NCBI GenBank assembly: GCA_027482245.1
Contig: JAIXWG010000031.1
Span: 62,001-126,000, forward strand
Direction: 5' to 3'
Origin: Acetobacteraceae bacterium
Lineage (GTDB): Bacteria > Pseudomonadota > Alphaproteobacteria > Acetobacterales > Acetobacteraceae
DNA length: 64,000 bases
Each line of letters begins with the position of its first letter. The first letter of the stretch is position 1. A program made the translations under genes and the position numbers. This document shows positions 55,650 through 64,000 of the stretch, one piece after another. Under the pieces are notes generated by a model. That model had not been told where the DNA came from and did no database searches. It saw only the letters and a program-made list of their open reading frames with translations.

Positions 55650-57518
55650 ATGGCGAACACCAAGGACCAGACGCGGCAGGAAGAGTTCAAGCGGGCCACC
55701 GCCGGCGTGCTGCGCGCCATCGCGCAGGTGCCGGAAGTGCAGGTTGCCTACCAGCCGGGGCCCTCGGGCCTGGCCGGCAAGCGCGCCCGCCTGCCGCTGC
55801 CCACGCGCGCCCTGCCGCCGTCCGAGATGGCGAAGCTGCGCGGCGCGGCGGATGCCATCGCCCTCAAGCTGCGCCACCACGACGAAGGCGTGCACAGCGC
55901 CCGCGTGCCGCAGCGGCGTGAGGCGCGGGAGGTCTTCGACGCGCTGGAGGATGTGCGCGTCGAGGTCGTGGGCAGCCAGCACATGGCCGGCGTCGCCGCC
56001 AACCTCCGCGCCCGCCTGGCCGAGCAGTGCGAGGCCGAGGGCTATGACCGCATGACGCGGAAGGACCAGCTGCCGCTGCCCGCGGCGCTCGGCCTTCTGG
56101 CGCGCGAACGCCTCTCCGGCGAACCGGTCCCCGCCGCGGCTCGCCGCGTGCTCGACCTCTGGCGCGATTCGATCGGCGAGAAGGGCGAGTCCGCCCTCGC
56201 GGAGATGGCCGCGGCCCAGGGCAACCAGGACGCCTTCGGCAAGGCCGCGCGCAAGCTGCTGGCCGCGCTCGACCTGGCGGAGGCCGAGGTCGAGGCCGAA
56301 TCCGAGCAGGATGAGGAAGAAGGGGAGGGGGGCGAGACCTCCTCCCAGCAGGACCAGTCCGGGGAGGGCGAGGCCCAGGCCCAGGACACGGAAAGCATGC
56401 TCGGCGCCCAGCCCGAGACCATGCAGGGCGACGCCGCCGAGGACGAGACCGAGGAGGGCGAGGAGGAAGGCGCCGCCGCCGAGGGCGACGACCGCCCGGG
56501 CGGTCCGCAGCAGCGGAAGGAGGTGCCCCAGACCGACGACGCCTCCACCTACCGCGCCTACAACCGCAGCTTCGACGAGGTGGTGGACGCGGAGGATCTC
56601 TGCGACGCCGATGAGCTCGCGCGCCTCCGCCAGCAGCTCGACCAGCAGCTGTCGCACCTCCAGGGCGTCGTCTCCAAGCTCGCCAACCGTCTGCAGCGCC
56701 GCCTGATGGCGCAGCAGCAGCGCGCCTGGGAGTTCGACCTGGAGGAGGGGATCCTCGACGTCGCGCGCCTGGCCCGCGTCGTCGTGAACCCGATGCTCTC
56801 GCTGTCCTACAAGCGGGAGCGCGAGGCCGATTTCCGCGACACGGTCGTGACGCTGCTGATCGACAATTCGGGGTCGATGCGCGGCCGGCCGATCACGGTG
56901 GCCGCCATGTGCTGCGACATCCTGGCGCGCACGCTGGAACGCTGCGCGGTGAAGACGGAGATCCTGGGCTTCACCACCCGCGCCTGGAAGGGCGGGCAGT
57001 CCCGCGAACGCTGGGTGCAGGAAGGCAAGCCGCGCAACCCGGGCCGCCTGAACGACCTCCGCCACGTCGTCTACAAGGCGGCCGACGCGCCCTGGCGGCG
57101 CGCGCGCAAGAACCTCGGCCTGATGCTGCGCGAAGGCCTGCTGAAGGAGAACATCGACGGCGAGGCGCTGGAATGGGCCTACAAGCGCCTGCTCCAACGC
57201 TCCGAGCATCGCCGCATCCTGATGGTGATCTCCGACGGCGCGCCGGTTGATGACAGCACGCTGTCGGTGAACCCCGGCAACTACCTGGAACGCCACCTCC
57301 GCAAGGTGATCGGCGAGATCGAGGGGCGGGAGGCCGTGGAGCTGATCGCCATCGGCATCGGCCATGACGTGACCCGCTACTACCGCCGCGCCGTGACCAT
57401 CGTGGATGCCGAGGAGCTGGGCGGCACCATGATGAAGAAGCTCGCCGAACTGTTCGACGAGGACGCGGCGCTCGCCTGGCAGCGGGCCGCGTCGGAGCGT
57501 TCCCCGCTGGTGGCCTGA
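55650..57518 (+). CDS. cobT: Aerobic cobaltochelatase subunit CobT
   Basis: The 622-residue protein has a helical N-terminal domain, a highly acidic Glu/Asp-rich linker (about 213-300) and a C-terminal von Willebrand A domain with the MIDAS motif DNSGSMRGR near 406. It forms the metal-chelatase complex with CobS and CobN. An AAGGCGGAG site precedes the ATG. Length and domain order are standard. Confidence 0.95.
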   Translation: MANTKDQTRQEEFKRATAGVLRAIAQVPEVQVAYQPGPSGLAGKRARLPLPTRALPPSEMAKLRGAADAIALKLRHHDEGVHSARVPQRREAREVFDALEDVRVEVVGSQHMAGVAANLRARLAEQCEAEGYDRMTRKDQLPLPAALGLLARERLSGEPVPAAARRVLDLWRDSIGEKGESALAEMAAAQGNQDAFGKAARKLLAALDLAEAEVEAESEQDEEEGEGGETSSQQDQSGEGEAQAQDTESMLGAQPETMQGDAAEDETEEGEEEGAAAEGDDRPGGPQQRKEVPQTDDASTYRAYNRSFDEVVDAEDLCDADELARLRQQLDQQLSHLQGVVSKLANRLQRRLMAQQQRAWEFDLEEGILDVARLARVVVNPMLSLSYKREREADFRDTVVTLLIDNSGSMRGRPITVAAMCCDILARTLERCAVKTEILGFTTRAWKGGQSRERWVQEGKPRNPGRLNDLRHVVYKAADAPWRRARKNLGLMLREGLLKENIDGEALEWAYKRLLQRSEHRRILMVISDGAPVDDSTLSVNPGNYLERHLRKVIGEIEGREAVELIAIGIGHDVTRYYRRAVTIVDAEELGGTMMKKLAELFDEDAALAWQRAASERSPLVA

Positions 57519-57526
57519 GCCCCCGC

Positions 57527-58483
57527 ATGGCCACCCGCCGCGGCCTGCTGACCGCCGCGGCGGCGGCCCTGTCCGGCTGCATGCCGGGGGCGGAGGCGGG
57601 CGCGCTCAGCCGGCCGCTCGACCTGCCCGCCCTGCCGGAAGGCGGGCCCTTGCGCCTGCTGGGTGGGCTGGAGATCGACCGGCGCGTGCTGGGCTTCGGC
57701 GGGCTGTCCGCCATCCACCTCGCCGATGACCTGACCCTGACGGCGGTGTCGGACCTCGGCCGGTTCGCGGAGATGCGGCTGGCGCTGGATGCGGGGCTGC
57801 GCCCGACCGGCCTCAGCCTGGTCCGCACCGGGCCGCTGCGGGATGGCGCGGGGCGGCCGCTGGAGCGGGGCCATGCCGGCGATTCGGAATCGCTGGCCCG
57901 CCTGCCCGATGGCAGCTGGCTGGTGGGGTTCGAACGCTGGCACCGCATCCGCGCCTATCGCACCCTGACCTCCCCCGGCACCTATGTGGAGGCGCCGCCC
58001 CGGCTGGAGCTGGCGCCGGCCAATGCGGGGCTCGAATCGCTGGCGGTGCTGCCGGATGGGCGCCTGGTCGCGATCGCGGAGGAGTTTCCGCCTGGCGTCG
58101 ATGCCAGCATCACCGCTGCCTGGATCGGCCGGCCCGGCGCCTGGCTGCCCATCGCCTATCGCCCTGCGGCTGGGATGCTGCCGGTGGATGCCGCGGCGCT
58201 GCCGGATGGCGCGCTGCTGGTGCTGGAGCGCGGCTTCTCCATCTTCGGCGGCTTCAGCGGCCGCCTGGTGCGGGTGCCGTCCGCGCAACTCGCGGCGCCG
58301 GTCATCGGCGCGCTGCTGCAGGGAGAGGAACTGCTGCGCCTTGCCTCCCCGCTGCCCAGCGACAATTACGAGGGGCTGGCCGTGCTGCGCCGGGATGGCC
58401 GCACGCTGCTCGCCATCATCTCCGACGACAACGAGAACCGGCTGCAGCGGACGCTGCTGCTGGTCCTGGAACTGCTGGCCTGA
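57527..58483 (+). CDS. Phytase/esterase-like beta-propeller lipoprotein-like protein
   Basis: The 318-residue protein has a basic start and hydrophobic stretch followed by LSGC, a possible lipobox near residue 16. The mature part has repeated short blocks typical of the esterase-like phytase family (PF13449): GGLSAIHLADDLTLTAVSDLG, DSESLARLPDGSWLVGFERW, SDNYEGLAVLRRDG. It is probably an exported beta-propeller of unknown substrate. It follows cobT by eight bases and abuts the convergent kinase gene. Confidence 0.8.
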   Translation: MATRRGLLTAAAAALSGCMPGAEAGALSRPLDLPALPEGGPLRLLGGLEIDRRVLGFGGLSAIHLADDLTLTAVSDLGRFAEMRLALDAGLRPTGLSLVRTGPLRDGAGRPLERGHAGDSESLARLPDGSWLVGFERWHRIRAYRTLTSPGTYVEAPPRLELAPANAGLESLAVLPDGRLVAIAEEFPPGVDASITAAWIGRPGAWLPIAYRPAAGMLPVDAAALPDGALLVLERGFSIFGGFSGRLVRVPSAQLAAPVIGALLQGEELLRLASPLPSDNYEGLAVLRRDGRTLLAIISDDNENRLQRTLLLVLELLA

Positions 58484-59290
58484 TCAGACGACTTCCAGCA
58501 GGCGTTCGCGCGGCAGCGTCAGCCAGGCGCGGGCGCCGATGCCCGGGGCGCTTTCCAGGCGGATGTCGCCGCCATGCGCCGCGGCCAGGGACCGGGCGAG
58601 GGTGAGGCCGAGATCGAGGCCCCGCGTGCCGGCCATGGGCCCGGCGGAATCGGAGACGATGTCATGCGCCGGCAGGCCATCGCCCTCATCCTCGACGACG
58701 ATGGCGACCGTCTCCGCGCCCAGCACGTGCCGCAGCGCCACCACGTCGCCATCGCGGGAATGCCGGGCCGCGCGGCGCAGCAGCGCGGCCAGCGCGCCTT
58801 CCAGGGCGCGGCGATCGGCCTTCACCGTCAGGCCCCGCAGCCCAGGATTGATCTGCCAATGCCGGCGGCCGGGCCGGATCTGCGCGGCCACGGCTGCCAC
58901 CGCGGCATCCACCACGGGGCCGAGCAGGGCCGGCGCCTCATGCAGCGTGCGGGGGGAAGGTTCGGTGGCGAAATCCGCGAGGTCATCGGCCAGCCGCAGC
59001 AATTGCTGGGCGACGCCTTCCAGCGGAGTCTCCTCCCCTTCCCGGCGAGGGCCGGGGACCATCTGCGCGGCCTGCGCCATCAGCGCCAGGCCGGGCCCGC
59101 GCAGTTCCTGCGCGGCGAGGGAGAGGCATCGGCCGCGCGCGGCGGCCAGCCGTTCGGAGGCCGCGACGCGGTTGCGCGCGTCGATCAGGATGGACCGAAC
59201 CCGCAGGGCCACGGCAATCACCGCGGCGACCAGCAGAAGAACGATCGGAAGGAGGGACTCGGGCGTCATCGCCACGAGACTGCGCGCCAC
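58484..59290 (-). CDS. Degenerate membrane-bound histidine kinase-like protein
   Basis: The 268-residue protein has one N-terminal hydrophobic helix (about 12-30), then a dimerisation-like helix and a HATPase_c-like domain. In the H-box the phospho-accepting His is replaced by Gln61 (AAQELRGP). The N-box Asn is absent (LLRRAARHSRD). The G1 and G2 regions (VEDEGDGLP, GLDLGLTLARSLAAAHGG) are present. It therefore looks unable to autophosphorylate and may act as a regulatory or ATP-sensing pseudokinase. No response regulator lies beside it. Confidence 0.8.
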   Translation of the reverse strand: MARSLVAMTPESLLPIVLLLVAAVIAVALRVRSILIDARNRVAASERLAAARGRCLSLAAQELRGPGLALMAQAAQMVPGPRREGEETPLEGVAQQLLRLADDLADFATEPSPRTLHEAPALLGPVVDAAVAAVAAQIRPGRRHWQINPGLRGLTVKADRRALEGALAALLRRAARHSRDGDVVALRHVLGAETVAIVVEDEGDGLPAHDIVSDSAGPMAGTRGLDLGLTLARSLAAAHGGDIRLESAPGIGARAWLTLPRERLLEVV

Positions 59291-59342
59291 TGGGTTGCCA
59301 AACGGTAAACGCCGTAAGGCTCTGCCCCGCGAGTGTCAGATA

Positions 59343-59371
59343 AAGGCGTCAAACGGAGTTGACGCTTTCGT
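59343..59371. terminator. Possible hairpin terminator, AAGGCGTCAA arms
   Basis: Ten-base arms with one mismatch (AAGGCGTCAA and TTGACGCTTT) flank a six-base loop in the gap between the degenerate kinase and rpmB. T-rich sequence follows on either strand. It may end the rpmB transcript or act as a regulatory hairpin. Confidence 0.4.
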
Positions 59372-59407
59372 GATCGCGGTGCCGATGGGCGGTCACAGGC
59401 AATGCAG

Positions 59408-59429
59408 CCGGCATCCCGAGGGATGCCGG
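59408..59429 (-). terminator. Probable hairpin downstream of rpmB
   Basis: Ten-base perfect arms CCGGCATCCC and GGGATGCCGG lie 43 bases after the rpmB stop. No U-tract follows, so it is a likely but not certain end of the rpmB transcript. Confidence 0.5.
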
Positions 59430-59471
59430 GCAGTCACCAGCCAGCGCGGCCCGGGGCCGCGCCCGTCACCC

Positions 59472-59771
59472 TCAGGCGGCGGCGGTCTTCTTGGCCTGGG
59501 CGCGCGCCAGGCGGCGCTTCAGCACCTGCGCCTCGACCGGCAGGTCGCGGTTCGGCGTGCCGAGCAGGAAGGCGTCGAAGCCGCCATTGTGCTCGATCGT
59601 CCGGATGCCACGGACGGACAGGCGCATGCGCACCGGCGTGCCGAGGATATCGGAGAAGAACGACGTTTCCTGCAGGTTCGGCAGGAAGCGGCGCCGGGTC
59701 TTGTTGTTGGCGTGGCTGACGTTGTTGCCCGTCAGCACGCCCTTGCCGGTGATTCCGCAGCGGCGGGCCAT
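59472..59771 (-). CDS. rpmB: 50S ribosomal protein L28
   Basis: The 99-residue protein has the L28 signature [29 protein letters not shown], then [13 protein letters not shown] and [21 protein letters not shown]. It is a small basic large-subunit ribosomal protein. Only one Cys lies in the N-terminal region, so it is a zinc-independent form. The ATG at 59771 starts the conserved sequence. Confidence 0.97.
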   Translation of the reverse strand: MARRCGITGKGVLTGNNVSHANNKTRRRFLPNLQETSFFSDILGTPVRMRLSVRGIRTIEHNGGFDAFLLGTPNRDLPVEAQVLKRRLARAQAKKTAAA

Positions 59772-59905
59772 GACTTGTATCCCGAGAAAGCGCGCGCACG
59801 GGGGCCTGGGACGGAGTGGCCAGGCTGCCGCACGCGGAGTGGTCCGGAGAGGGGGCCATATCGCGGATAGGCCCCGCGGCGTCAAGACTGAGTCAGCCGT
59901 TGCGG

Positions 59906-60178
59906 CTAGAGATTGGCCGCATGCGGCGGCGCGCCGGCAGCGCGGCGCATCTCCTCCAGCTCTCCGGACTCGACGGAGGCCAGGGCGCTGCGCAGCACCC
60001 CCGCCACGGCCCGGTCATCCATGCTGCGCGACAGCATGCCGAGCGCGCCGCCGAGCAGGGCGGAGGCGATGGAGATGGGCGCGATGCCCTGCTCGATCAT
60101 GTACTCGATCGCCTTGTCCACCACCGAGCCGGCGTGGCTGAGGTCTTCCGGGGCCGTGCCCTGGGGGTCGAACTGCAT
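59906..60178 (-). CDS. Small hypothetical helical protein
   Basis: The 90-residue protein is helical with a hydrophobic middle ([19 protein letters not shown]) and an amphipathic end ([20 protein letters not shown]). It may be soluble or peripherally membrane-associated. It lies between the Atm1-like exporter gene and rpmB, in the same direction. No family was recognised. Confidence 0.6.
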   Translation of the reverse strand: MQFDPQGTAPEDLSHAGSVVDKAIEYMIEQGIAPISIASALLGGALGMLSRSMDDRAVAGVLRSALASVESGELEEMRRAAGAPPHAANL

Positions 60179-60256
60179 GTGGCGACTTCCTTGAATAGCC
60201 TGCGAGATAGGCAGCGATGCGCCGCAAGGGAAGCCCCGCGGCGGGATGACGGTCCG

Positions 60257-62113
60257 TCAGGCGGGTTCCGCCAGCTCCGCCGCGGCGGCGGCGGCCTGCG
60301 CGGCGGCCGCGGCCTCCGCCGCCGCGACGGCCTCCGACTGCCGCCGCCACATGGCGGCGTAGAGCCCATCGGCGGCGATCAGCTGGCCATGCGACCCGCG
60401 TTCCGCCACCTGCCCGTCCTGCAGCACCAGGATCTCATCCGCATCTACGACGGTGGAAAGGCGGTGCGCGATGACCAGCGTCGTGCGGCCCCGCGCGGCG
60501 TCGCGCAGCGCAGCCTGGATGTCCTGCTCCGTCCGCGTGTCGAGGGCACTCGTCGCCTCGTCCAGGATCAGCAGGCGCGGGTCCTTCAGCAGGGTGCGGG
60601 CGATGGCGACGCGCTGCTTCTCGCCGCCCGAGAGCTTGAGGCCGCGCTCGCCGACCTTGGTGTCGTAGCCATCGGGCAGGCGGAGGACGAAGTCGTGCAC
60701 CTGCGCCAGCCGGGCGGCGTTCTCCACCTCCTCCTGGCTGGCATTGGGGCGGCCATAGGCGATGTTGTAGCGGATGGTGTCGTTGAACAGCACCGTGTCC
60801 TGCGGCACCACGCCGATGGCGTTGCGCACGCTGTCCTGCGAAACGTCCCGCACATCCTGCCCGTCGATCAGCACGCGGCCGCTGGTGGCGTCGTAGAAGC
60901 GGAACAGCAGGCGGCTGATGGTGGACTTGCCCGCCCCCGTGGGCCCGACGATGGCCAGCGTCCGGCCCGGCGGCACGGTGAAGCTGACGCCCTTCAGGAT
61001 CTGCCGGTCCGGGCGATAGCCGAAGCGCACGTCGTCGAAGCGGATCTCGCCCTGCGTCACCGCCAGCGGAGGCGCGCCGGGCTTGTCCGCGACCTCCCGC
61101 TCCTCCCGCATCAGGCGGAACATGGCTTCCATGTCCGTCAGGCCCTGCTTGATCTCGCGATAGGCGAAACCGAGGATGTTGAGCGGCTGGAAGAGCTGGA
61201 TCATGTAGGTGTTGACCAGCACGAAGTCGCCGACGGTCATGCCGCCGCCGGCGACCCGCCCCGCCGCCATCAGCATGACGATGGTCAGCCCGAGCCCGAT
61301 GATCGCCTGCTGGCCGAAATTGAGGCCGTTCAGGCTGACCTCGGACCGCACATAGGCCTTCTCGTAGCGCTCCAGGCTGCCGTCGTAGCGGCGGGCCTCA
61401 TGCGCCTCGTTGCCGAAATACTTGACCGTCTCGTAGTTCAGGAGGCTGTCGATGGCCCGCGTATTGGCCTCGGTATCCGTCTCGTTCATCGCGCGGCGGA
61501 AGCGCAGCCGCCATTCCGTGAAGAGCAGCGTATAGGCGATGTAGACCGCGACGGTGCCGAGGATGACGACCGTGAAGGTGACGTCGAACATCCCCCAGAG
61601 GATCAGGGAGACCAGCAGGATCTCGAAGATCGTCGGGATGATGTTGAACAGCAGGAAGTCGAGCACGAAGGTCATGCCGCGCGTGCCGCGTTCCAGCACG
61701 CGGGACAGGCCGCCGGTCTGGCGGTCCAGGTGGAAGCGCAGCGACAGCGCGTGCAGGTGCTGGAAGACCTGCAGCGCGATGCGCCGCGTGGCGCGGCCCT
61801 GGACGCGGGCGAAGATGGCGTCCCGCAATTCGTTGAAGCCGCTGCTGGTGATGCGCATCAGCCCGTAGCCTAGGACGAGCGCGATCGGCACCGCCGCGAC
61901 CGTCCCCGCGCCCCCCGCATGCGGCGCCAGCGCATCGACGGCGCGGGCGAAGGCGATGGGGACCAGGACGTTGGCGGCCTTGGCGAAGACCAGCAGCGCC
62001 AGGCTGATGACGACTCGCGCGCGCAGCCCAGGCTCGCCGGGCGGCCAGAGATAGGGCGCCATGTTCATCAGCGTGCGCAGGTGGCTGCGCTCGCTGGGGA
62101 TATTCTTCTGCAC
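60257..62113 (-). CDS. Atm1-type ABC exporter
   Basis: The 618-residue fused ABC exporter has an N-terminal six-helix domain with ELRDAIFARVQGRATRRIALQVFQHLHALSLRFHLDRQTGG, the Atm1/HMT1 pattern. The ATPase follows: Walker A GPTGAGKST near 405, LSGGEKQR near 505 and LLILDEATSALD near 525. Atm1 proteins export glutathione-linked or polysulphide compounds for Fe-S or metal homeostasis. The start is GTG at 62113; ATG at 62068 is possible. The Ala-rich tail is not conserved. Confidence 0.92.
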   Translation of the reverse strand: MQKNIPSERSHLRTLMNMAPYLWPPGEPGLRARVVISLALLVFAKAANVLVPIAFARAVDALAPHAGGAGTVAAVPIALVLGYGLMRITSSGFNELRDAIFARVQGRATRRIALQVFQHLHALSLRFHLDRQTGGLSRVLERGTRGMTFVLDFLLFNIIPTIFEILLVSLILWGMFDVTFTVVILGTVAVYIAYTLLFTEWRLRFRRAMNETDTEANTRAIDSLLNYETVKYFGNEAHEARRYDGSLERYEKAYVRSEVSLNGLNFGQQAIIGLGLTIVMLMAAGRVAGGGMTVGDFVLVNTYMIQLFQPLNILGFAYREIKQGLTDMEAMFRLMREEREVADKPGAPPLAVTQGEIRFDDVRFGYRPDRQILKGVSFTVPPGRTLAIVGPTGAGKSTISRLLFRFYDATSGRVLIDGQDVRDVSQDSVRNAIGVVPQDTVLFNDTIRYNIAYGRPNASQEEVENAARLAQVHDFVLRLPDGYDTKVGERGLKLSGGEKQRVAIARTLLKDPRLLILDEATSALDTRTEQDIQAALRDAARGRTTLVIAHRLSTVVDADEILVLQDGQVAERGSHGQLIAADGLYAAMWRRQSEAVAAAEAAAAAQAAAAAAELAEPA

Positions 62114-62219
62114 GCAGGGGCTCCGGAAGCGCGTTACGGTCGTAAATGGGGCCTGGCGTGGCACGCGCAAACCGGCAACTGGGCTTCCGTGCCATGCGCG
62201 GCGCGCGCTACTCACGCGC

Positions 62220-63083
62220 ATGGACGCGCTCGCCCCCTTCGAGCGGCATATCGCCGCCTGCAACAACATCGCCTCCCCCTCCCACCTCATCCGCTTCCGG
62301 ATCGGGGAGGAGCAGGTGGGCTGGGTCGGCGCGGAGCTTGCCCGGGCGCTGGCCTTCTATCCCCGGGAGTTCCACTTCGACGATCGCGGCGTGGCGCTGG
62401 CCGGGCGGCTGCGCGCGCCGGGGGCGCGGAGCGAGGCGCTGGCCACGGTGGTGAAGGGCCTGGCCGGCCGCGGGCACCTGACCATCCGGCACGAGCCCTT
62501 CGACGTCCGCGCGACGCCGGAGGGCCCGGTGCTGGCGCAGCTCGACCGCGGCGCCATGGCCCCCTTCGGCGCCATGTCCCAGGGCGTGCACGTCAACGGC
62601 TTCGTCCGCCGGGCGGATGGGCTGCATCTCTGGGTGGGGTGGCGGTCACGCAGCAAGCCGGTGGCGCCGGGGCAGATGGACAACGTCGTCGCCGGCGGTG
62701 TGCCCGCCGGCCTCTCCCCCGCCGAATGCCTGGTGAAGGAGGCGGGGGAGGAAGCCTCCATCCCGCCGGAACTCGCGGGCCAGGCGGTCGCCGTCGGCCG
62801 CGTCTCCTACATCATGGCGGTGCCCGAGGGGCTGCGACGGGACGTGCTGCATTGCTACGACCTGGAACTGCCGGACTGCTTCGTCCCCCGCCCGCATGAC
62901 GACGAGGTGGAGCGCTTCGAGCTGCTGCCGGCCGAGGCCGTGCTGCGGGCGGTGCGGGAGACGGACCGGGTGAAGTTCAACGTGAACCTGGTGCTGATCG
63001 ACTTCTTCCTGCGCCACGGCCTGATCGACCCGGCTACGCCGGGCATCGAGGCGCTGCGGGCAGGCCTCGATCAGGTGGGCTGA
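62220..63083 (+). CDS. DUF4743/Nudix hydrolase family protein
   Basis: The 287-residue protein has an N-terminal DUF4743 region (ASPSHLIRFRIGEEQVGWV) and a Nudix domain with NVVAGGVPAGLSPAECLVKEAGEEASIP, matching the Nudix box G-x5-E-x7-REUxEE. The pattern is that of the thiamine-pyrophosphokinase-associated Nudix family (Tnr3 type), which hydrolyse oxidised thiamine diphosphates. It overlaps the rrf2 gene by 13 bases at the 3' end. Confidence 0.88.
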   Translation: MDALAPFERHIAACNNIASPSHLIRFRIGEEQVGWVGAELARALAFYPREFHFDDRGVALAGRLRAPGARSEALATVVKGLAGRGHLTIRHEPFDVRATPEGPVLAQLDRGAMAPFGAMSQGVHVNGFVRRADGLHLWVGWRSRSKPVAPGQMDNVVAGGVPAGLSPAECLVKEAGEEASIPPELAGQAVAVGRVSYIMAVPEGLRRDVLHCYDLELPDCFVPRPHDDEVERFELLPAEAVLRAVRETDRVKFNVNLVLIDFFLRHGLIDPATPGIEALRAGLDQVG

Positions 63084-63505
63084 GCCGCCCCCAGCCGCTG
63101 GGTGAGGTCCGCCACCGTCACCCCTGCAAGGCGGCCTTCCAGCGCCGTCTCCGCATCGTCGAAGACCTGCCGCAGCAGGGCCGGCGCGTCCCGCCCCACG
63201 GTATCGGCGCGGTTCGGCGCGCGGTGGATCGGCAGCAGCGGCAGGCCGTTGCGGCGCATGGCCTGCCAGACATCGGCCAGCGTGATCTCCACGGCCGGGC
63301 GGGCGAGTTCCGCGCCGCCCGGGCCACGCCGGATGCGGATCAGCCCGGCCCGGGCCAGCTGCCCGGCCAGCCTTCGGATCACGACGGGGTTGGTTCCCAC
63401 GCTTTCCGCGAGCCGGCCAGAGGTGGCCTGCCCGCCGGGTTCGGTGGCGAGGAGGAGGAGGATGTGGATGGCGACGGCAAACCGTGTTGCGACCATGCTT
63501 TGCAT
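63071..63505 (-). CDS. Rrf2 family transcriptional regulator lacking cysteines
   Basis: The 144-residue regulator has the Rrf2 winged helix (TSGRLAESVGTNPVVIRRLAGQLARAGLIRIRRGPGG) and the dimerisation helix (LLRQVFDDAETALEGRLAGVTVADL). It has no Cys at all, so it cannot carry the Fe-S cluster of IscR or NsrR and is closer to the YwnA type. Target unknown. It is divergent from mmcB. Confidence 0.88.
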   Translation of the reverse strand: MQSMVATRFAVAIHILLLLATEPGGQATSGRLAESVGTNPVVIRRLAGQLARAGLIRIRRGPGGAELARPAVEITLADVWQAMRRNGLPLLPIHRAPNRADTVGRDAPALLRQVFDDAETALEGRLAGVTVADLTQRLGAAQPT

Positions 63506-63559
63506 CACGCGCCGAAGCCTTTTCAGTTCCTTTCTTTTCCGGCGGATTGACTGTTGCGT

Positions 63560-63574
63560 GAACGAAGGACGAAC
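63560..63574. promoter_or_regulatory. Alphaproteobacterial SOS (LexA) box upstream of mmcB
   Basis: GAAC-GAAGGAC-GAAC, which on the other strand is GTTC-N7-GTTC, the direct-repeat LexA box of alphaproteobacteria, lies seven bases before the mmcB ATG. Both halves are perfect. It would place mmcB under DNA-damage control, as in Caulobacter. It also sits 55 bases from the rrf2 start. Confidence 0.85.
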
Positions 63575-63581
63575 GTAGGCC

Positions 63582-64000
63582 ATGGCCATCGTCCTGACCG
63601 TGCCCGAGCGCACCCTTCCCGAACGCACCTTCGCCGTCTGCCGCGCCGCCACCCTGTTCTGCGCCCTGCGCGGCTGGGCGCCGGTGCGGGAGATGCCGCT
63701 GCCCAACGGCCGGCGGGCCGATATCCTGGCCCTGCTGCCCGATGGCCGCTTCGCCATCGTGGAGGTGAAGTCCTGCGCGCGGGACTTCCTCAGCGACGGC
63801 AAGTGGCCGGAATACCGGGAGTATTGCGACCTGCTCTACTTCGCCGTGGACCTCGACTTCCCGGTCGAGCTGCTGCCCGACGACACCGGCCTGATGGTGG
63901 TCGATGGGCGGGAGGCCGCGCTGGTGCGGGAAGCACCGCCCCACCCCCTGGCCCCGGCCCGGCGGCGGGCGCTGCTGCAGCGCTATGCCGTGACGGCGGC
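63582..64000 (+). CDS. mmcB: MmcB family DNA repair protein (partial)
   Basis: The first 139 residues of a protein cut by the window edge show the MmcB family: a PD-(D/E)xK-like nuclease core with RRADILALLPDGRFAIVEVKSCARDFLSDGKWPEYREYCDLLYFAV, where Asp47, Glu61 and Lys63 are the probable catalytic residues. MmcB is a mitomycin-C-inducible DNA repair protein in Caulobacter. Preceded by the SOS box at 63560-63574. Its C-terminus is not in view. Confidence 0.9.
   Translation, partial: MAIVLTVPERTLPERTFAVCRAATLFCALRGWAPVREMPLPNGRRADILALLPDGRFAIVEVKSCARDFLSDGKWPEYREYCDLLYFAVDLDFPVELLPDDTGLMVVDGREAALVREAPPHPLAPARRRALLQRYAVTA

Overview
The window reads as a chromosomal segment of a high-GC alphaproteobacterium, most likely an Acetobacteraceae/Roseomonas-like member of the Rhodospirillales. 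The grounds are the GC-rich codon use, a fused shikimate kinase/3-dehydroquinate synthase, an Hda-ppk1-ppx run, an EipB-type periplasmic protein, an aa3-type cytochrome oxidase small subunit, aerobic cobaltochelatase CobS/CobT, and an mmcB gene preceded by an alphaproteobacterial-type SOS box. The family assignment is inference; no rRNA or tRNA gene is visible.

Layout. 1-7.4 kb: the tail of a low-complexity protein, a DOPA 4,5-dioxygenase-like gene, a cytochrome oxidase small subunit with a clear terminator, purM-purN, a DUF2066-like protein, a CDP-alcohol phosphatidyltransferase, an AI-2E transporter, a DpnI homologue split by one in-frame amber codon, and phaZ. 7.4-14.8 kb: GST, an alpha/beta hydrolase-TPR protein, a ParE-type toxin-antitoxin pair and hda-ppk1-ppx. 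14.8-18.3 kb: an accessory island with hairpin repeats, a frameshifted PIN toxin, two tandem paralogous antitoxin-like genes, an AT-rich SIR2-domain gene (the strongest candidate for an undescribed defence gene) and a DUF4096 transposase-derived gene. 18.3-27.8 kb: rnd, aspS, eipB, an acyltransferase, asparaginase, thioesterase, MATE pump and a hydrolase.

27.9-34.7 kb: an acidic-sugar catabolic region (IlvD/Edd dehydratase, SDR, FAH hydrolase and a convergent UxaA-type dehydratase). Set inside it is a small nucleotidyltransferase module that abuts uxaA through a tandem duplication. 34.8-39.5 kb: a YhaO/YhaN (SbcD/SbcC-like) pair. 39.5-46.9 kb: small conserved proteins, a DapA-like aldolase with a cupin, a DMT exporter, a YgjP-type metalloprotease and an SDR. 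46.9-49.8 kb: a three-gene periplasmic GMC dehydrogenase with a monohaem cytochrome.

50-64 kb: xerD, aroKB, DUF2889, bolA, a J-domain protein, cobS-cobT, a phytase/esterase-like protein, a degenerate histidine kinase, rpmB, an Atm1-type ABC exporter, a Nudix protein, an Rrf2 regulator without cysteines, and a divergent mmcB cut by the window edge. Most of the window is ordinary housekeeping. The unusual material is the DpnI amber codon, the SIR2/PIN island, the nucleotidyltransferase module, the His-less kinase and the SOS box.
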